NCBI GenBank assembly: GCA_028281885.1
Contig: JANQJA010000011.1
Span: 193,200 to 257,199, forward strand
Reading direction: 5' to 3'
Source: Pseudomonadales bacterium
GTDB lineage: Bacteria > Pseudomonadota > Gammaproteobacteria > Pseudomonadales > Azotimanducaceae
DNA: 64,000 bases
Shown: piece after piece, positions 33,111 through 42,125 of the stretch
Numbering within the stretch: position 1 is the stretch's first letter
Layout of the letters: each line of letters starts with the position of its first letter
Program-made: the position numbers and the translations under genes
Notes under the pieces: model-generated
Told to the model about the DNA's origin: nothing
What the model saw: the letters and a program-made list of their open reading frames with translations, nothing else
Databases searched by the model: none

Positions 33111-35018
33111 ATGACAGTCGAAGCAAAAAAAGAAACCATGGATTTCCAGTCGGAGGCGAAACAACTCCTTCGACTGATGATTCACTCGCTGTACAGCAAC
33201 AAGGAAATTTTCCTGCGCGAGTTGATATCCAATGCGTCGGACGCCCTCGACAAACTCAGGTTCGAATCACTGTCGCAACCGGAGCTCATGGGTGAGGACA
33301 ACGATCTCAATATCCGGATCGATGTCGACAAGGAAAATGGCACCCTCACCATCACCGATAACGGAATCGGTCTTACCCGTGAGGAGGCGATATCGAATCT
33401 CGGTACCATCGCTCGATCCGGTACGGCCCAGTTCCTTGAAAATCTCACCGGGGATCAGCAGAAGGACTCGCAACTGATCGGTCAGTTCGGCGTTGGTTTT
33501 TATTCTGCGTTTATCGTTGCGGACAAGGTCACCGTCGAAAGCCGGGCTGCGCAGGCGGAGGCTGCCGAAGGGGTACGCTGGGTGTCATCGGGGGAGTCCG
33601 ACTTTGAGGTGGTGACTATTGATCGCGAGGCGCGCGGTACATCGGTAACGTTGCATCTCAATGCTGAAGAGCAGGAATTTCTCGATAGCTGGCGACTACG
33701 GGGCATCGTCAAGAAGTATGCCGATCATGTTTCCGTGCCGGTCATGATGGTCAAAGAAGATGTTGGCGACGAAGACGGAGAGGACAAGGCCGAACCAGAG
33801 ACGGAAGTGGTCAACACCGCCCAGGCGCTCTGGACTCGCTCACGCACCGATGTCGGTGATGATGAGTACAAGGAGTTCTACAAACATATCGCTCACGACT
33901 TTCAGGACCCGATTGCCTGGAGTCATAACCGGGTCGAAGGGAAGCTCGATTACACCAGTTTGTTATACGTGCCGGGGCAGGCGCCGTTTGACCTGTGGCA
34001 GCGAGAGGCGCCCCGTGGTCTGAAGCTCTATGTCCAGCGGGTATTCATCATGGACGATGCAGAGCAGTTTCTGCCGCTCTATCTGCGCTTCATCAAGGGG
34101 GTGGTGGATTCCAATGACCTTTCCCTGAATGTATCGCGTGAGCTGCTGCAGAAGGACCCGAACATTGAGTCCATGCGCAGTGCATTGACGAAGCGGGCGC
34201 TCGATATGCTCGACAAGCTGGCGAAAGACGACAGCGAAACCTATCAGCAATTCTGGAAGGAATTTGGTCAGGTCCTCAAAGAGGGACCCGCGGAGGATTT
34301 CTCCAATCGGGAGAAGATCTGCAAGCTGCTGCGCTTTACGTCGACGGAGAGTGCCGGTCAGGATCAGGACCAGTCGCTGGATGATTACATCTCGCGGATG
34401 AAGGACGGGCAGGACAAGATTTTCTTTGTGACTGCCGAGAATTACCAGACAGCATCACGCAGTCCTCACCTGGAGGTATTCCGGCGCAAGGGGATCGAAG
34501 TGCTGCTCCTGCACGATCGCATAGATGAGTGGCTGATGAGCCATGTCAGTGAATATGACAGCAGGTCCTTCCAGGATGTTGCGCGTGCCAGCCTCGATCT
34601 GGGTGAACTGGAGGGCGATGAGGAAAAGCAGGAACAGGAAAAGGTCGAACAGGAATCCAGGGCCCTGGTTGATCGCATCAAACAGGTGGTCGAGGAACAG
34701 GTCGAAGAAGTCAGGATCAGTCATCGGCTGACCGACTCTCCGGCGTGCCTGGTGGTAGGCGACGAGGAGATGGGCATGCAAATGCGCAAGATCCTGGAGG
34801 CGGCGGGTCAGGCCGTGCCGGAAGCGAAGCGCATCTTCGAGATCAATCCGAAACATCCGTTGCTTGAGCGGCTCGGATCGGAACAGAATGATGAACGATT
34901 CAAGGATCTCACCCTGGTGCTATATGATCAGGCTGTGCTGGCGGAAGGGAGCCAGCTTGAAGATCCGGCGGAGTATGTGCAGCGACTCAACCGGTTGTTG
35001 CTTGATCTTTCAGGCTAA
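33111..35018 (+). CDS. htpG: Molecular chaperone HtpG (Hsp90)
   Basis: About 635 residues, the bacterial Hsp90. The N-terminal ATPase domain has [21 protein letters not shown] near residue 25, [19 protein letters not shown] near 85 and [11 protein letters not shown] near 125, the GHKL-type ATP site. The middle domain contains [19 protein letters not shown] and [11 protein letters not shown], and a C-terminal dimer domain follows. I chose the ATG at 33111, giving [20 protein letters not shown], the usual N-terminus; an ATG at 33096 adds five residues. A sigma-32-type promoter precedes it. A palindromic repeat begins immediately after its stop. Confidence 0.96.
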   Translation: MTVEAKKETMDFQSEAKQLLRLMIHSLYSNKEIFLRELISNASDALDKLRFESLSQPELMGEDNDLNIRIDVDKENGTLTITDNGIGLTREEAISNLGTIARSGTAQFLENLTGDQQKDSQLIGQFGVGFYSAFIVADKVTVESRAAQAEAAEGVRWVSSGESDFEVVTIDREARGTSVTLHLNAEEQEFLDSWRLRGIVKKYADHVSVPVMMVKEDVGDEDGEDKAEPETEVVNTAQALWTRSRTDVGDDEYKEFYKHIAHDFQDPIAWSHNRVEGKLDYTSLLYVPGQAPFDLWQREAPRGLKLYVQRVFIMDDAEQFLPLYLRFIKGVVDSNDLSLNVSRELLQKDPNIESMRSALTKRALDMLDKLAKDDSETYQQFWKEFGQVLKEGPAEDFSNREKICKLLRFTSTESAGQDQDQSLDDYISRMKDGQDKIFFVTAENYQTASRSPHLEVFRRKGIEVLLLHDRIDEWLMSHVSEYDSRSFQDVARASLDLGELEGDEEKQEQEKVEQESRALVDRIKQVVEEQVEEVRISHRLTDSPACLVVGDEEMGMQMRKILEAAGQAVPEAKRIFEINPKHPLLERLGSEQNDERFKDLTLVLYDQAVLAEGSQLEDPAEYVQRLNRLLLDLSG

Positions 35019-35022
35019 TCTA

Positions 35023-35070
35023 TAGCGCGGATATTGCACCAAATCATTTGTACTGATCGTCTCCGCGCTA
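35023..35070. repeat. Palindromic intergenic repeat, copy 1
   Basis: Arms TAGCGCGGA (35023-35031) and TCCGCGCTA (35062-35070) are perfect inverted repeats around a 30-base loop that contains ATATTGCACCAAAT just inside the left arm. A second copy in the opposite orientation lies at 39367-39410. The right arm contains the stop codon of the DUF1631 gene (35068-35070). It fills the whole gap between htpG and that convergent gene. Likely a REP-like element acting as a two-way terminator or mRNA end. Confidence 0.65.
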
Positions 35071-37317
35071 GGCGCTGGCGTCTTCCTGGCTGGGCTGGTA
35101 GGCGCCGCCCGTGTGTTGCTCATGCTGGGTTTCCCGCAGGTTGCCAATCACGGACTCAAGGGCTCGGCTGAATAGCGGACCGTCGCTGATAAATCTAACA
35201 GTCTGGTCTTTCAACTCCCGCGCCAGTCCCATGCGGGTTTTTTCGACGACTTTGACGCCCTGACGGTTGACGAAGATGAACTTGTCGATCGCGTTGATCT
35301 TGGCGGCGAGCTTGCAGCGAATTGAGGTATCCGGATCGTCGCCGGCGAATTCGACCCAGACGCCCACGCTGAGTTGGTCAACTTGTTGCAGGGTAGGATC
35401 GTCCTCGTCCAGGTCATCGGGTTCAGCCGCAGTTGGATTGATCTCTATGGGCGCAGGTGCATCCGTTGCCTGCTGTGCGTGCTCAAGGTCCAACTCGCTG
35501 GTCGACGGCGCAGCAGTGGGTTCATGCTCTGCAAATGAGGTGTCCTGAACCTCGCGCAACTGGCTGATTATCTCGTCGATCTGCTCGGGCTCAACCTGGG
35601 CGATGCGGAATGCCTTGCGGAGATTGTTGACGAGTCGCGGATTGACCGCCTTTAGTCTCTCCCTGTCGCTCGAGTGTTCGTGGGGCTGGACGGTCCAAAG
35701 CAGGACATCGATGGTATTGATTGCCTGTTTCCAGGCGTTGGTTCCCGGGCCCTCCTTCAGTACCAGCATGACCATGAACTTGTGAAACGGGCCTTCGAGT
35801 AGCTCATTGACAAATGGCGACAGGTCTCGCCCGAGCACTCGCTCCTCGATCTTTTGGTTAACCAGTTCGTGAATATCGTCGAGCCGTTCCTGTCGTTCCT
35901 CAGCGCGAAGGATGCGCTGTTCAAGCGCGCGGGTCTTGGCAGCTTCGCGAGCCTGAAATGACCGAAAGTCTTTGATGATTTCATCAAAGAAACCTGGCTG
36001 GTCGGTGTACTCTGTCAGAATGCGGTTAACCAGTTCCTCAATCTTCTGGTACAGCGGATCGCTTTCAAGGTCTTCGACCTTGGTCCAGCCGATGCCAGCC
36101 TCGGCAAAATCGTTCAACACTATTCGGGCGGGATGGCTTTCGTTGTTAAAAAACTCTGTATCAGACAGGGCGACTTTAATGATGGTTACCTGGGTACGTC
36201 CGATTAGCTCCTTGATCGGTATGGGTACTGAATCGTCCTGCCAGATCGCCTCGTAGAGCAGGGTAACCAGGTTGATGATGTCTGATGATTGCCGATCGAC
36301 GGCGCTGACCACACCCTCGGCCTGGCCCTCCTGCAGCATCTCGCCCAGCTGCGAGGTAATGTCGACGCGCTCACGCTCGCCGGTGTCAGTTTCGGCCTGC
36401 TTGCCGCTAGTCTCCAACGCCCGTTGGATATTGGTCAGAATTTCCATGAGCTGACCTTGATCGACCATCTGCACCTGCTGACCGCTCGGCGGTGTGAAAG
36501 GCTGCATGGTGGAGGCTTGACCCGCGGGGCTTGCCGGAATCATGTACTGCTGGCCGTCTCCCTGCGGGGGTGCCGGCGCTGCCCCGGCCTGGGCTGCTTC
36601 TCGATGCAGCAGGTTCTGCATCATGGAAAAGAGTTCGTGACTCTGGCCGCCGTCGCCTGCCGCGTGGGGTTGCTCTTCTACCGTGCCGAACCCGTAAGTC
36701 TCATCACGTTGCTGTGGCCTTGCGGCACTGCGTGCTGCTGCCCGTGGTTGGCGCCCACTGTCCATTTTGAGGTCAGGAAGTACACCATTTTCCATCAGCA
36801 TCTTATTGGCTTGCGAAAGCACTTCGGCAAGTTGCAACAGGACATCGCGATTGAACGTTCGATAGATTGCCATCGTATCTTTTGCGCCGATCCCGAGTGA
36901 TTGAATGGCTTCTTTCAGGGCCGACGCTACCAGTGACGGGTCCAGCGGATTGGTGGACTCATCGATCTGTTTGTTTTCGAACAAGGAGTTTAGACGGGTG
37001 TTGAAGCTGATATACGTCGGTAGTTGCGCGTTGCGCGCTGAGTTGACCATCCCCTCAAGTGCAACCATGGTCTCCAGGTCGTCGTCCTGAACCAGGGACA
37101 GGGTCTCGAAATTGACGACGGCCTCGGGCTTCTCTATCTGGCGATCGAGCAACTCTTCAAAGTGATTGAAGATGCCATGACCGAATGCGCTGACGATCTC
37201 GTCCCGGTGACGACTCAGCGGGTACATGCCACTGTCGCCGGAATCGATCATTGCACGCACCCGTTCTGACAGCAGGTTGACGCTCAGATCGCGTAATTGT
37301 TCGACGATCTTGGACAA
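35068..37317 (-). CDS. DUF1631 family protein
   Basis: A 749-residue, probably cytoplasmic protein of the DUF1631 family, found mainly in Gamma- and Betaproteobacteria and without an established function. The N-terminal 180 residues are helical (ERVRAMIDSGDSGMYPLSRH, RTFNRDVLLQLAEVLSQANK), followed by a low-complexity Gln/Ala/Pro region (about 190-300), a long helical middle part (about 330-600) and an acidic linker. The last 100 residues (LSVGVWVEFAGDD, FIFVNRQGVKVVEKTR) form a beta-rich domain that looks PilZ-like but lacks a clear RxxxR motif. The start is TTG at 37317, backed by GGGAG seven bases before it. Its stop lies in a palindromic repeat. Confidence 0.8.
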   Translation of the reverse strand: MSKIVEQLRDLSVNLLSERVRAMIDSGDSGMYPLSRHRDEIVSAFGHGIFNHFEELLDRQIEKPEAVVNFETLSLVQDDDLETMVALEGMVNSARNAQLPTYISFNTRLNSLFENKQIDESTNPLDPSLVASALKEAIQSLGIGAKDTMAIYRTFNRDVLLQLAEVLSQANKMLMENGVLPDLKMDSGRQPRAAARSAARPQQRDETYGFGTVEEQPHAAGDGGQSHELFSMMQNLLHREAAQAGAAPAPPQGDGQQYMIPASPAGQASTMQPFTPPSGQQVQMVDQGQLMEILTNIQRALETSGKQAETDTGERERVDITSQLGEMLQEGQAEGVVSAVDRQSSDIINLVTLLYEAIWQDDSVPIPIKELIGRTQVTIIKVALSDTEFFNNESHPARIVLNDFAEAGIGWTKVEDLESDPLYQKIEELVNRILTEYTDQPGFFDEIIKDFRSFQAREAAKTRALEQRILRAEERQERLDDIHELVNQKIEERVLGRDLSPFVNELLEGPFHKFMVMLVLKEGPGTNAWKQAINTIDVLLWTVQPHEHSSDRERLKAVNPRLVNNLRKAFRIAQVEPEQIDEIISQLREVQDTSFAEHEPTAAPSTSELDLEHAQQATDAPAPIEINPTAAEPDDLDEDDPTLQQVDQLSVGVWVEFAGDDPDTSIRCKLAAKINAIDKFIFVNRQGVKVVEKTRMGLARELKDQTVRFISDGPLFSRALESVIGNLRETQHEQHTGGAYQPSQEDASA

Positions 37318-37354
37318 CTAAAAACTCCCGATAAGACAGCGATTTAAGATAACT

Positions 37355-37412
37355 TGTTTACACTTTAATGTATAGAAATCGCGATTTCTCTACACCGCGT
37401 AAAATGTAAACA
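37355..37412. promoter_or_regulatory. Nested palindromic operator-like region between the DUF1631 gene and gpsA
   Basis: The inner palindrome AGAAATCGCGATTTCT (37374-37389) is perfect and extends to 26 bases (37369-37394, TGTA/TACA ends) with one mismatched pair. Around it lies an outer pair, TGTTTACA (37355-37362) and TGTAAACA (37405-37412), with unequal spacers of 12 and 16 bases. It sits in the centre of a divergent promoter region, upstream of a TATAGT -10 candidate at 37438-37443 for gpsA. It looks like a binding site for one or two dimeric regulators; which ones is unknown. Confidence 0.6.
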
Positions 37413-37469
37413 TCATGTAATTATCAGGGGCTTGCGTTATAGTGGCGCGCTGCCGGGCAGAGGGATGAC

Positions 37470-38483
37470 ATGAAACGTACCACGGCGATTCTGGGCGCCG
37501 GCATGTTCGGTACGGCGATCGCAAATATACTCGCCGAGAATGGACATGAAGTACGGCTTTGGTCACGAGACGAAGACCAGGCCAGTGCTATCCGTCGCGA
37601 CCGCGAGAACAAACGATCCCTGCCCGGGTATCCTGTCAACGAAGCCGTTAAGCCGCTCTCCGACCTGGATGCTGCGCTGGTCGATGTTGAGTTGTGCTTT
37701 GTTGCTGTGCCCAGTCACGCCTTCCGGGAAGTACTGCGGCAGGCAGCGGCGATCATGCCGGCGGAAGCGGTTGTCGTCAGTACGACCAAGGGCATCGAGG
37801 CGGGCACCTTTCGACTGATGAGCGAAGTTATTCGAGACGAGTTGCCCCGCAACCCTGTCGGTGTGCTGTCAGGTCCCAATCTGGCGGAAGAGATTGCGCA
37901 ACGGCAGATTACGGCCACCGTGATTGCGAGTCGGGACCCGGGTGTCTGTGAACTGGTCCAGGAAGTGTTGCCTACCTCCTACTTTCGCGTTTATGCGAGC
38001 GAAGATACCTATGGCGTTGAGCTGGCGGGTGCGCTCAAGAACATCTATGCCATTGCCGCGGGATTCGCCGCGGCGCTTGGGGTCGGACAGAACACCCAGG
38101 GCATGCTGATGACCCGGGGACTTGCCGAGATGAGCCGGTTCGCCCATGGCATGGGTGCGAGACCCATCACTTTTCTGGGCCTCGCCGGTGTCGGCGACCT
38201 GATGGTGACCTGTGGTTCATCCCTGTCCAGAAACTACAGGATCGGGTTTTACATGGGGCAGGGTATGGATCTCGACAGTGCCACACACAAACTGGGTCGG
38301 CTTGCCGAAGGTATCAACACGGTTAGAACCGTCAAGCAGAAAGCCGACGAGATGGGTGTTTATATGCCAATCGTGAACGGACTGTATGGCATCCTGTTTG
38401 AAGGAAAAGAAGTGGCAGCCGTCATTGCAGCCATCATGTCCGGCGAACAGTCAACCGACGTAGAATTCGTTACCGGAGGTTAG
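37470..38483 (+). CDS. gpsA: Glycerol-3-phosphate dehydrogenase [NAD(P)+]
   Basis: A 337-residue enzyme reducing dihydroxyacetone phosphate to sn-glycerol-3-phosphate, the start of phospholipid synthesis. The dinucleotide-binding loop is AILGAGMFGTAIANILAENGH at the N-terminus; VVVSTTKGIEAGTF near residue 105, LSGPNLAEEIA near 140 and the active-site lysine stretch VELAGALKNIYAIAAGFA near 190 are conserved. A GAGGG ribosome binding site lies six bases before the ATG. The DUF4892 gene follows by six bases. The strong palindrome upstream suggests regulated expression, which is unusual for this housekeeping gene. Confidence 0.95.
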   Translation: MKRTTAILGAGMFGTAIANILAENGHEVRLWSRDEDQASAIRRDRENKRSLPGYPVNEAVKPLSDLDAALVDVELCFVAVPSHAFREVLRQAAAIMPAEAVVVSTTKGIEAGTFRLMSEVIRDELPRNPVGVLSGPNLAEEIAQRQITATVIASRDPGVCELVQEVLPTSYFRVYASEDTYGVELAGALKNIYAIAAGFAAALGVGQNTQGMLMTRGLAEMSRFAHGMGARPITFLGLAGVGDLMVTCGSSLSRNYRIGFYMGQGMDLDSATHKLGRLAEGINTVRTVKQKADEMGVYMPIVNGLYGILFEGKEVAAVIAAIMSGEQSTDVEFVTGG

Positions 38484-38489
38484 GGATTG

Positions 38490-39371
38490 ATGCGGCTCCT
38501 TCCCCTGGCAGGTGTGTTCAGTCTGCTGTTACAAACCGCGGTCGCGGATGCCGCGACGTCGCTGACTGATCTGTTGCCGCAATTTCCACGAGCCGAGCTG
38601 GTGGAAGTTGAGGAATCGAAATCACTCTCAACCCATGAGGTGATTACCGGCGCGCTCCGAAGCAGGGCGGGAACCACGGTTCCGGAGGACTCTCGATTTG
38701 TGACCGGGCGCCGTGCGGCCAGTACCTGGCATATCCCTGACGAACAACGCACCGACGTTGTGTATGCCTATTATCGGGAACACCTGCTTGCCCGTGGCGA
38801 AAGTCTGTTTGAATGCGCGGGTTTTGATTGCGGTTCGAGTAACCATTGGGCTAACAATGTGTTTCGGCGACCGATTCTCTACGGACCACCTCAGAATCAG
38901 CGTTACCTGCTGGTTCGGATCGATGCCGATCGCAGCTATTTTGTTGCGCTCTATGTGGCATTACGGGGCACTCGCAAACTCTATGTACACACCGAGGTCA
39001 TCATCGGGGATGATCGGGTAGAAGAGGTGAGCGGTGCCACCATCGTCGATGCGCTGGCCAGTACCGGTCGTTTTGTTATTGCCGCCGGAACGGAATCGGG
39101 ATACGTGGATTCGATCGTGGCAGCGATGGCGATTGAGCCGTTAATGCGTATTGCGGTGGTGGGTCATGACAGAAGGGTGCGCGGCGAGTCGGTCGAGCAA
39201 ACGATCGCCAGATCGCGCGCGACCGCTGACAGTTTTCGCCAGATGCTGGTCACCGCGGGCATCAGCTCGACACGGATCAACTCTTATGGCGTTGGTCCGC
39301 TGTCACCCTTGGATCGGAAAGTGATTGAACGGCTGGAGCTGGTACTGATCAGCCGGGAGGAGGGACGCTAG
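38490..39371 (+). CDS. DUF4892 domain periplasmic/outer-membrane protein
   Basis: About 293 residues with a signal peptide (MRLLPLAGVFSLLLQTAVADA). The central region, with FECAGFDCGSSNHWANNVFRRPILYGPPQNQRYLLVRI, is the DUF4892 pattern, including a conserved cysteine pair. The last 70 residues (IAVVGHDRRVRGES, RSRATADSFRQMLVTAGI, RINSYGVGPLSPLD) resemble a degenerate OmpA-type peptidoglycan-binding domain. The start is the ATG at 38490 with GGAGG upstream; the preceding TTG is also in frame. It is co-directional with gpsA, six bases away, as I recall for Pseudomonas relatives. The stop codon lies in a palindromic repeat. Function unknown. Confidence 0.72.
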   Translation: MRLLPLAGVFSLLLQTAVADAATSLTDLLPQFPRAELVEVEESKSLSTHEVITGALRSRAGTTVPEDSRFVTGRRAASTWHIPDEQRTDVVYAYYREHLLARGESLFECAGFDCGSSNHWANNVFRRPILYGPPQNQRYLLVRIDADRSYFVALYVALRGTRKLYVHTEVIIGDDRVEEVSGATIVDALASTGRFVIAAGTESGYVDSIVAAMAIEPLMRIAVVGHDRRVRGESVEQTIARSRATADSFRQMLVTAGISSTRINSYGVGPLSPLDRKVIERLELVLISREEGR

Positions 39372-39410
39372 CGCGACTATTCAGGTATTTGGTGCAATAT
39401 GCGCGCTAGC
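39367..39410. repeat. Palindromic intergenic repeat, copy 2 (inverted relative to copy 1)
   Basis: Arms GCTAGCGCG (39367-39375) and CGCGCTAGC (39402-39410) are perfect inverted repeats around a 26-base loop. Read on the minus strand it matches copy 1 in 21 of 22 positions: TAGCGCG, one variable base, then ATATTGCACCAAAT. The stop codons of both convergent neighbours, the DUF4892 gene (39369-39371) and folE (39406-39408), lie in its arms. Confidence 0.65.
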
Positions 39411-39966
39411 CCGCCGATACCAGATTGACGAATTCCATGCGGGTTGCAGGGCTGTCACGAAAGGCACCGAGCATGACGGACGTCTTCATTACCGAGTTCT
39501 GTTTTTCCACGCCTCGCATCATCATGCACATGTGCTTCGCCTCGACGATAACGCCGACGCCTGCGGCCTCGGTCACATCGGCGATGGCATCGGCGATCTG
39601 TTTCGTCAGGTTTTCCTGAATCTGCAGCCGACGACCAAACATATCGACGATTCGGGCCACCTTGGATAGTCCCAGTACCTTGCCGGTCGGGATATAGGCG
39701 ACATGGCACTTGCCGATAAAGGGCAGCATGTGATGCTCGCACATGGAGTACAGTTCGATGTCCTGGACCAGAATCATCTCGCTGGTATCGGAATCGAACA
39801 GCGCATCATTAACAACCTCATCCAGGGATTGGCTATAGCCACGGGTGAGGAAAGCCATGGCATCCGCAGCCCTGCCTGGCGTACCTTGCAGGCCATCCCG
39901 GTTCAGGTCTTCCCCGATTGCCTCGATGATTTGGCGATATGCGTCTTCCACCAACTGTTCTCCCAA
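39406..39966 (-). CDS. folE: GTP cyclohydrolase I
   Basis: A 186-residue enzyme converting GTP to dihydroneopterin triphosphate, the first step of tetrahydrofolate synthesis. The zinc ligands are seen as Cys and His in [21 protein letters not shown] (in two parts, near residue 75) and a second Cys in [16 protein letters not shown] near 145. Length fits the short bacterial form. The start is TTG at 39966; a GTG five codons later is possible and neither has a strong ribosome binding site. The gene stops inside a palindromic repeat and is divergent from aroC across 99 bases. Confidence 0.94.
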   Translation of the reverse strand: MGEQLVEDAYRQIIEAIGEDLNRDGLQGTPGRAADAMAFLTRGYSQSLDEVVNDALFDSDTSEMILVQDIELYSMCEHHMLPFIGKCHVAYIPTGKVLGLSKVARIVDMFGRRLQIQENLTKQIADAIADVTEAAGVGVIVEAKHMCMMMRGVEKQNSVMKTSVMLGAFRDSPATRMEFVNLVSAG

Positions 39967-40065
39967 CGACGATCTACTTTCGCGGCCTACAGTAAGCGAA
40001 CAAATGAAGCGGGTAAAGCGCGCGAGATTTTCTTATCATAGGCGGCGGGCAGTTGAGGAGGCAGT

Positions 40066-41151
40066 ATGCCAGGCAGCAGCATAGGACAGATGTTCAGGGT
40101 AACGACCTTTGGCGAGAGTCACGGGCCCGCGCTCGGCTGCATCGTCGATGGGTGTCCGCCAGGACTGTCGTTAACTGAAGCCGACCTGCAGCGTGATCTT
40201 GATCGTCGTAAGCCGGGTACATCGCGTTTTGCGACCCAGCGACGCGAAGACGATGTCGTCAGGATACTGTCAGGCGTGTTTGAGGATCAGACCACCGGTA
40301 CACCCATCGGGCTTGTTATCGAGAACACCGATCAGCGCTCGCGGGACTATAGTGAGATCAAAGATCTGTTTCGTCCCGCCCATGCCGATTACACCTATAC
40401 GAAAAAGTTTGGTATCAGGGACTATCGTGGCGGCGGCAGGTCGTCGGCGCGGGAAACTGCCATGCGTGTCGCGGCGGGTGCCATCGCGAAAAAATACCTC
40501 GGCGAACGCCATGGCATTCAGGTGCGCGGCTATCTCTCGAAGATGGGGGATCTGGCGGCGGCTTTGGTCGATTGGGAGGAAGTCGACAACAATCCTTTCT
40601 TCTGTCCCGATGCCAGCCTGGTGCCTGAGCTTGAAACCATGATTGACAACCTGCGCCGGGAGGGCAACTCGATCGGAGCGGAAATCACGATCGTAGCGAG
40701 TGGCATGTTGCCCGGACTGGGCGAGCCGGTGTTTGATCGTCTCGACGCTGATCTTGCTCACGCGTTGATGAGTATCAATGCGGTGAAGGGTGTTGAGATC
40801 GGCGCGGGCTTTGCTTCCGTTGGTCAAAAGGGCACGGAACATCGCGACGAGATGACGCCGAACGGTTTCGTTTCCAACAACGCGGGTGGCATTGTGGGCG
40901 GTATTTCGACGGGCCAGGATGTTGTCGCGAGGATCGCGTTGAAGCCCACTTCCAGTATCACCCAGCCCGGGCAGACCATCGATGTAAACGGGGCGCCGCG
41001 CGAGGTTGTCACCAAGGGCAGACATGATCCCTGTGTCGGTGTGCGTGCGACGCCGATTGCCGAAGCCATGATGGCGATCGTGTTGATGGATCACCTGCTG
41101 CGCCAGCGCGGCCAGAACCACGATGCGCCCCAGGTAGGTCCGACGCTCTAG
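40066..41151 (+). CDS. aroC: Chorismate synthase
   Basis: A 361-residue FMN-dependent enzyme forming chorismate from EPSP, the last shared step for aromatic amino acids and folate precursors. The signatures are [18 protein letters not shown] near residue 10, [20 protein letters not shown] near 125 and [18 protein letters not shown] near 245. GAGGAGG precedes the ATG. It is convergent with the LysR gene with no bases between the two stop codons. Confidence 0.96.
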   Translation: MPGSSIGQMFRVTTFGESHGPALGCIVDGCPPGLSLTEADLQRDLDRRKPGTSRFATQRREDDVVRILSGVFEDQTTGTPIGLVIENTDQRSRDYSEIKDLFRPAHADYTYTKKFGIRDYRGGGRSSARETAMRVAAGAIAKKYLGERHGIQVRGYLSKMGDLAAALVDWEEVDNNPFFCPDASLVPELETMIDNLRREGNSIGAEITIVASGMLPGLGEPVFDRLDADLAHALMSINAVKGVEIGAGFASVGQKGTEHRDEMTPNGFVSNNAGGIVGGISTGQDVVARIALKPTSSITQPGQTIDVNGAPREVVTKGRHDPCVGVRATPIAEAMMAIVLMDHLLRQRGQNHDAPQVGPTL

Positions 41152-42027
41152 TCAGCTGCGATCCTTCTGCAGCGTCTCGATGAATGCGAATCCCGCGTTG
41201 GACAGCGTTCGCTGTGAATGATGGATTACACCAAGCTCGCGGAACAGGTTCACGCCTGGAACTTCTATGGTCGCGAGGCGATGGTCGAGCATGGTCTTCG
41301 GCAGCAGACTCCAGCCCAGTCCGATGGTCACCAGCATCCTGATTGTCTCCAGGTAGTTGGTGGACATGCTGGTATTGAGCGCAAGGCGGTGCTCATCGAA
41401 CAATGACTTGACGATTCTCCCCGTGAACGTGCTCATGTCCGGCAATACCGCGGGATGTTGAGACAGGGTCTCGAGCGAGACAGGCCCGATGTTGGCCAGT
41501 GGATGTTCCGGCGCGCACATAAATACCAGTGCGTCGTGCCAGATCGGGATGGACGTCACTCGTTTGTGCTCACCGGGGGCGAGCGTGATGACGCCCAGTT
41601 CCAGGTAACCCTGTTTGATCTGTTCGTGGGCTACCTCCGAGTCCATGAAATGCAGGTCGAGCGTGACGTGGGGGAATTGCCTGGAGAATCGGCGCAGCGC
41701 CTCCGGCAGGCGCCACAGACCAATGTGGTGGCTGGTGGCGAGGGACAGTTGCCCCGAGACCCGACCGGCCAGGCTGGCCACTTCCCGCTGCGTGTTTTCG
41801 ATTTCCACCAGAATCCGTCGGGCACGAGGTTCCAGCTTGTGACCCGCTTCGGTCAGCGCGACCGTGCGACCGATGCGGTCAAACAACCGCGCGCCGATCT
41901 GTTGCTCCAGCTGCGAGATTCGCTTGCTGACCGCTGGCTGGGTCAGATGCAGGCGATCTGCCGCCAGGGAGAATGAGTTCAGCTCAGCGACTGTCAGGAA
42001 AGCGCGGAGTCCGTCCAGCTCGATCAT
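41152..42027 (-). CDS. LysR-family transcriptional regulator
   Basis: About 291 residues. The N-terminal winged helix-turn-helix (DGLRAFLTVAELNSFSLAADRLHLTQPAVSKR, in overlapping parts, residues 4-45) is typical LysR, and a periplasmic-binding-like effector domain covers about 90-290. I use the ATG at 42027; a TTG at 42039 would add four residues. It is divergent from asd. In Pseudomonas a LysR gene lies divergent to leuC at the start of leuCDB-asd-fimV, so this is probably its orthologue with leuCDB now absent. Targets and effector are unknown; autoregulation is suggested by a LysR-type box just upstream. Confidence 0.85.
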   Translation of the reverse strand: MIELDGLRAFLTVAELNSFSLAADRLHLTQPAVSKRISQLEQQIGARLFDRIGRTVALTEAGHKLEPRARRILVEIENTQREVASLAGRVSGQLSLATSHHIGLWRLPEALRRFSRQFPHVTLDLHFMDSEVAHEQIKQGYLELGVITLAPGEHKRVTSIPIWHDALVFMCAPEHPLANIGPVSLETLSQHPAVLPDMSTFTGRIVKSLFDEHRLALNTSMSTNYLETIRMLVTIGLGWSLLPKTMLDHRLATIEVPGVNLFRELGVIHHSQRTLSNAGFAFIETLQKDRS

Positions 42028-42042
42028 CTTGATTCCCAAAAG

Positions 42043-42057
42043 TTATGGAATTGATAA
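42043..42057. promoter_or_regulatory. LysR-type box (T-N11-A palindrome)
   Basis: TTAT, seven bases, ATAA forms a symmetric site containing the T-N11-A pattern of LysR-family operators. It lies 16 bases upstream of the LysR ATG and about 70 bases upstream of asd. A second small palindrome, GATGG-G-CCATC, is at 42080-42090. Assignment rests on pattern and position only. Confidence 0.4.
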
Positions 42058-42125
42058 GAAAGATGAATTTGAGTTATGCGATGGGCCATCCTAGCATGCA
42101 CCTGAGCATATTGCAGGGGTCGATT

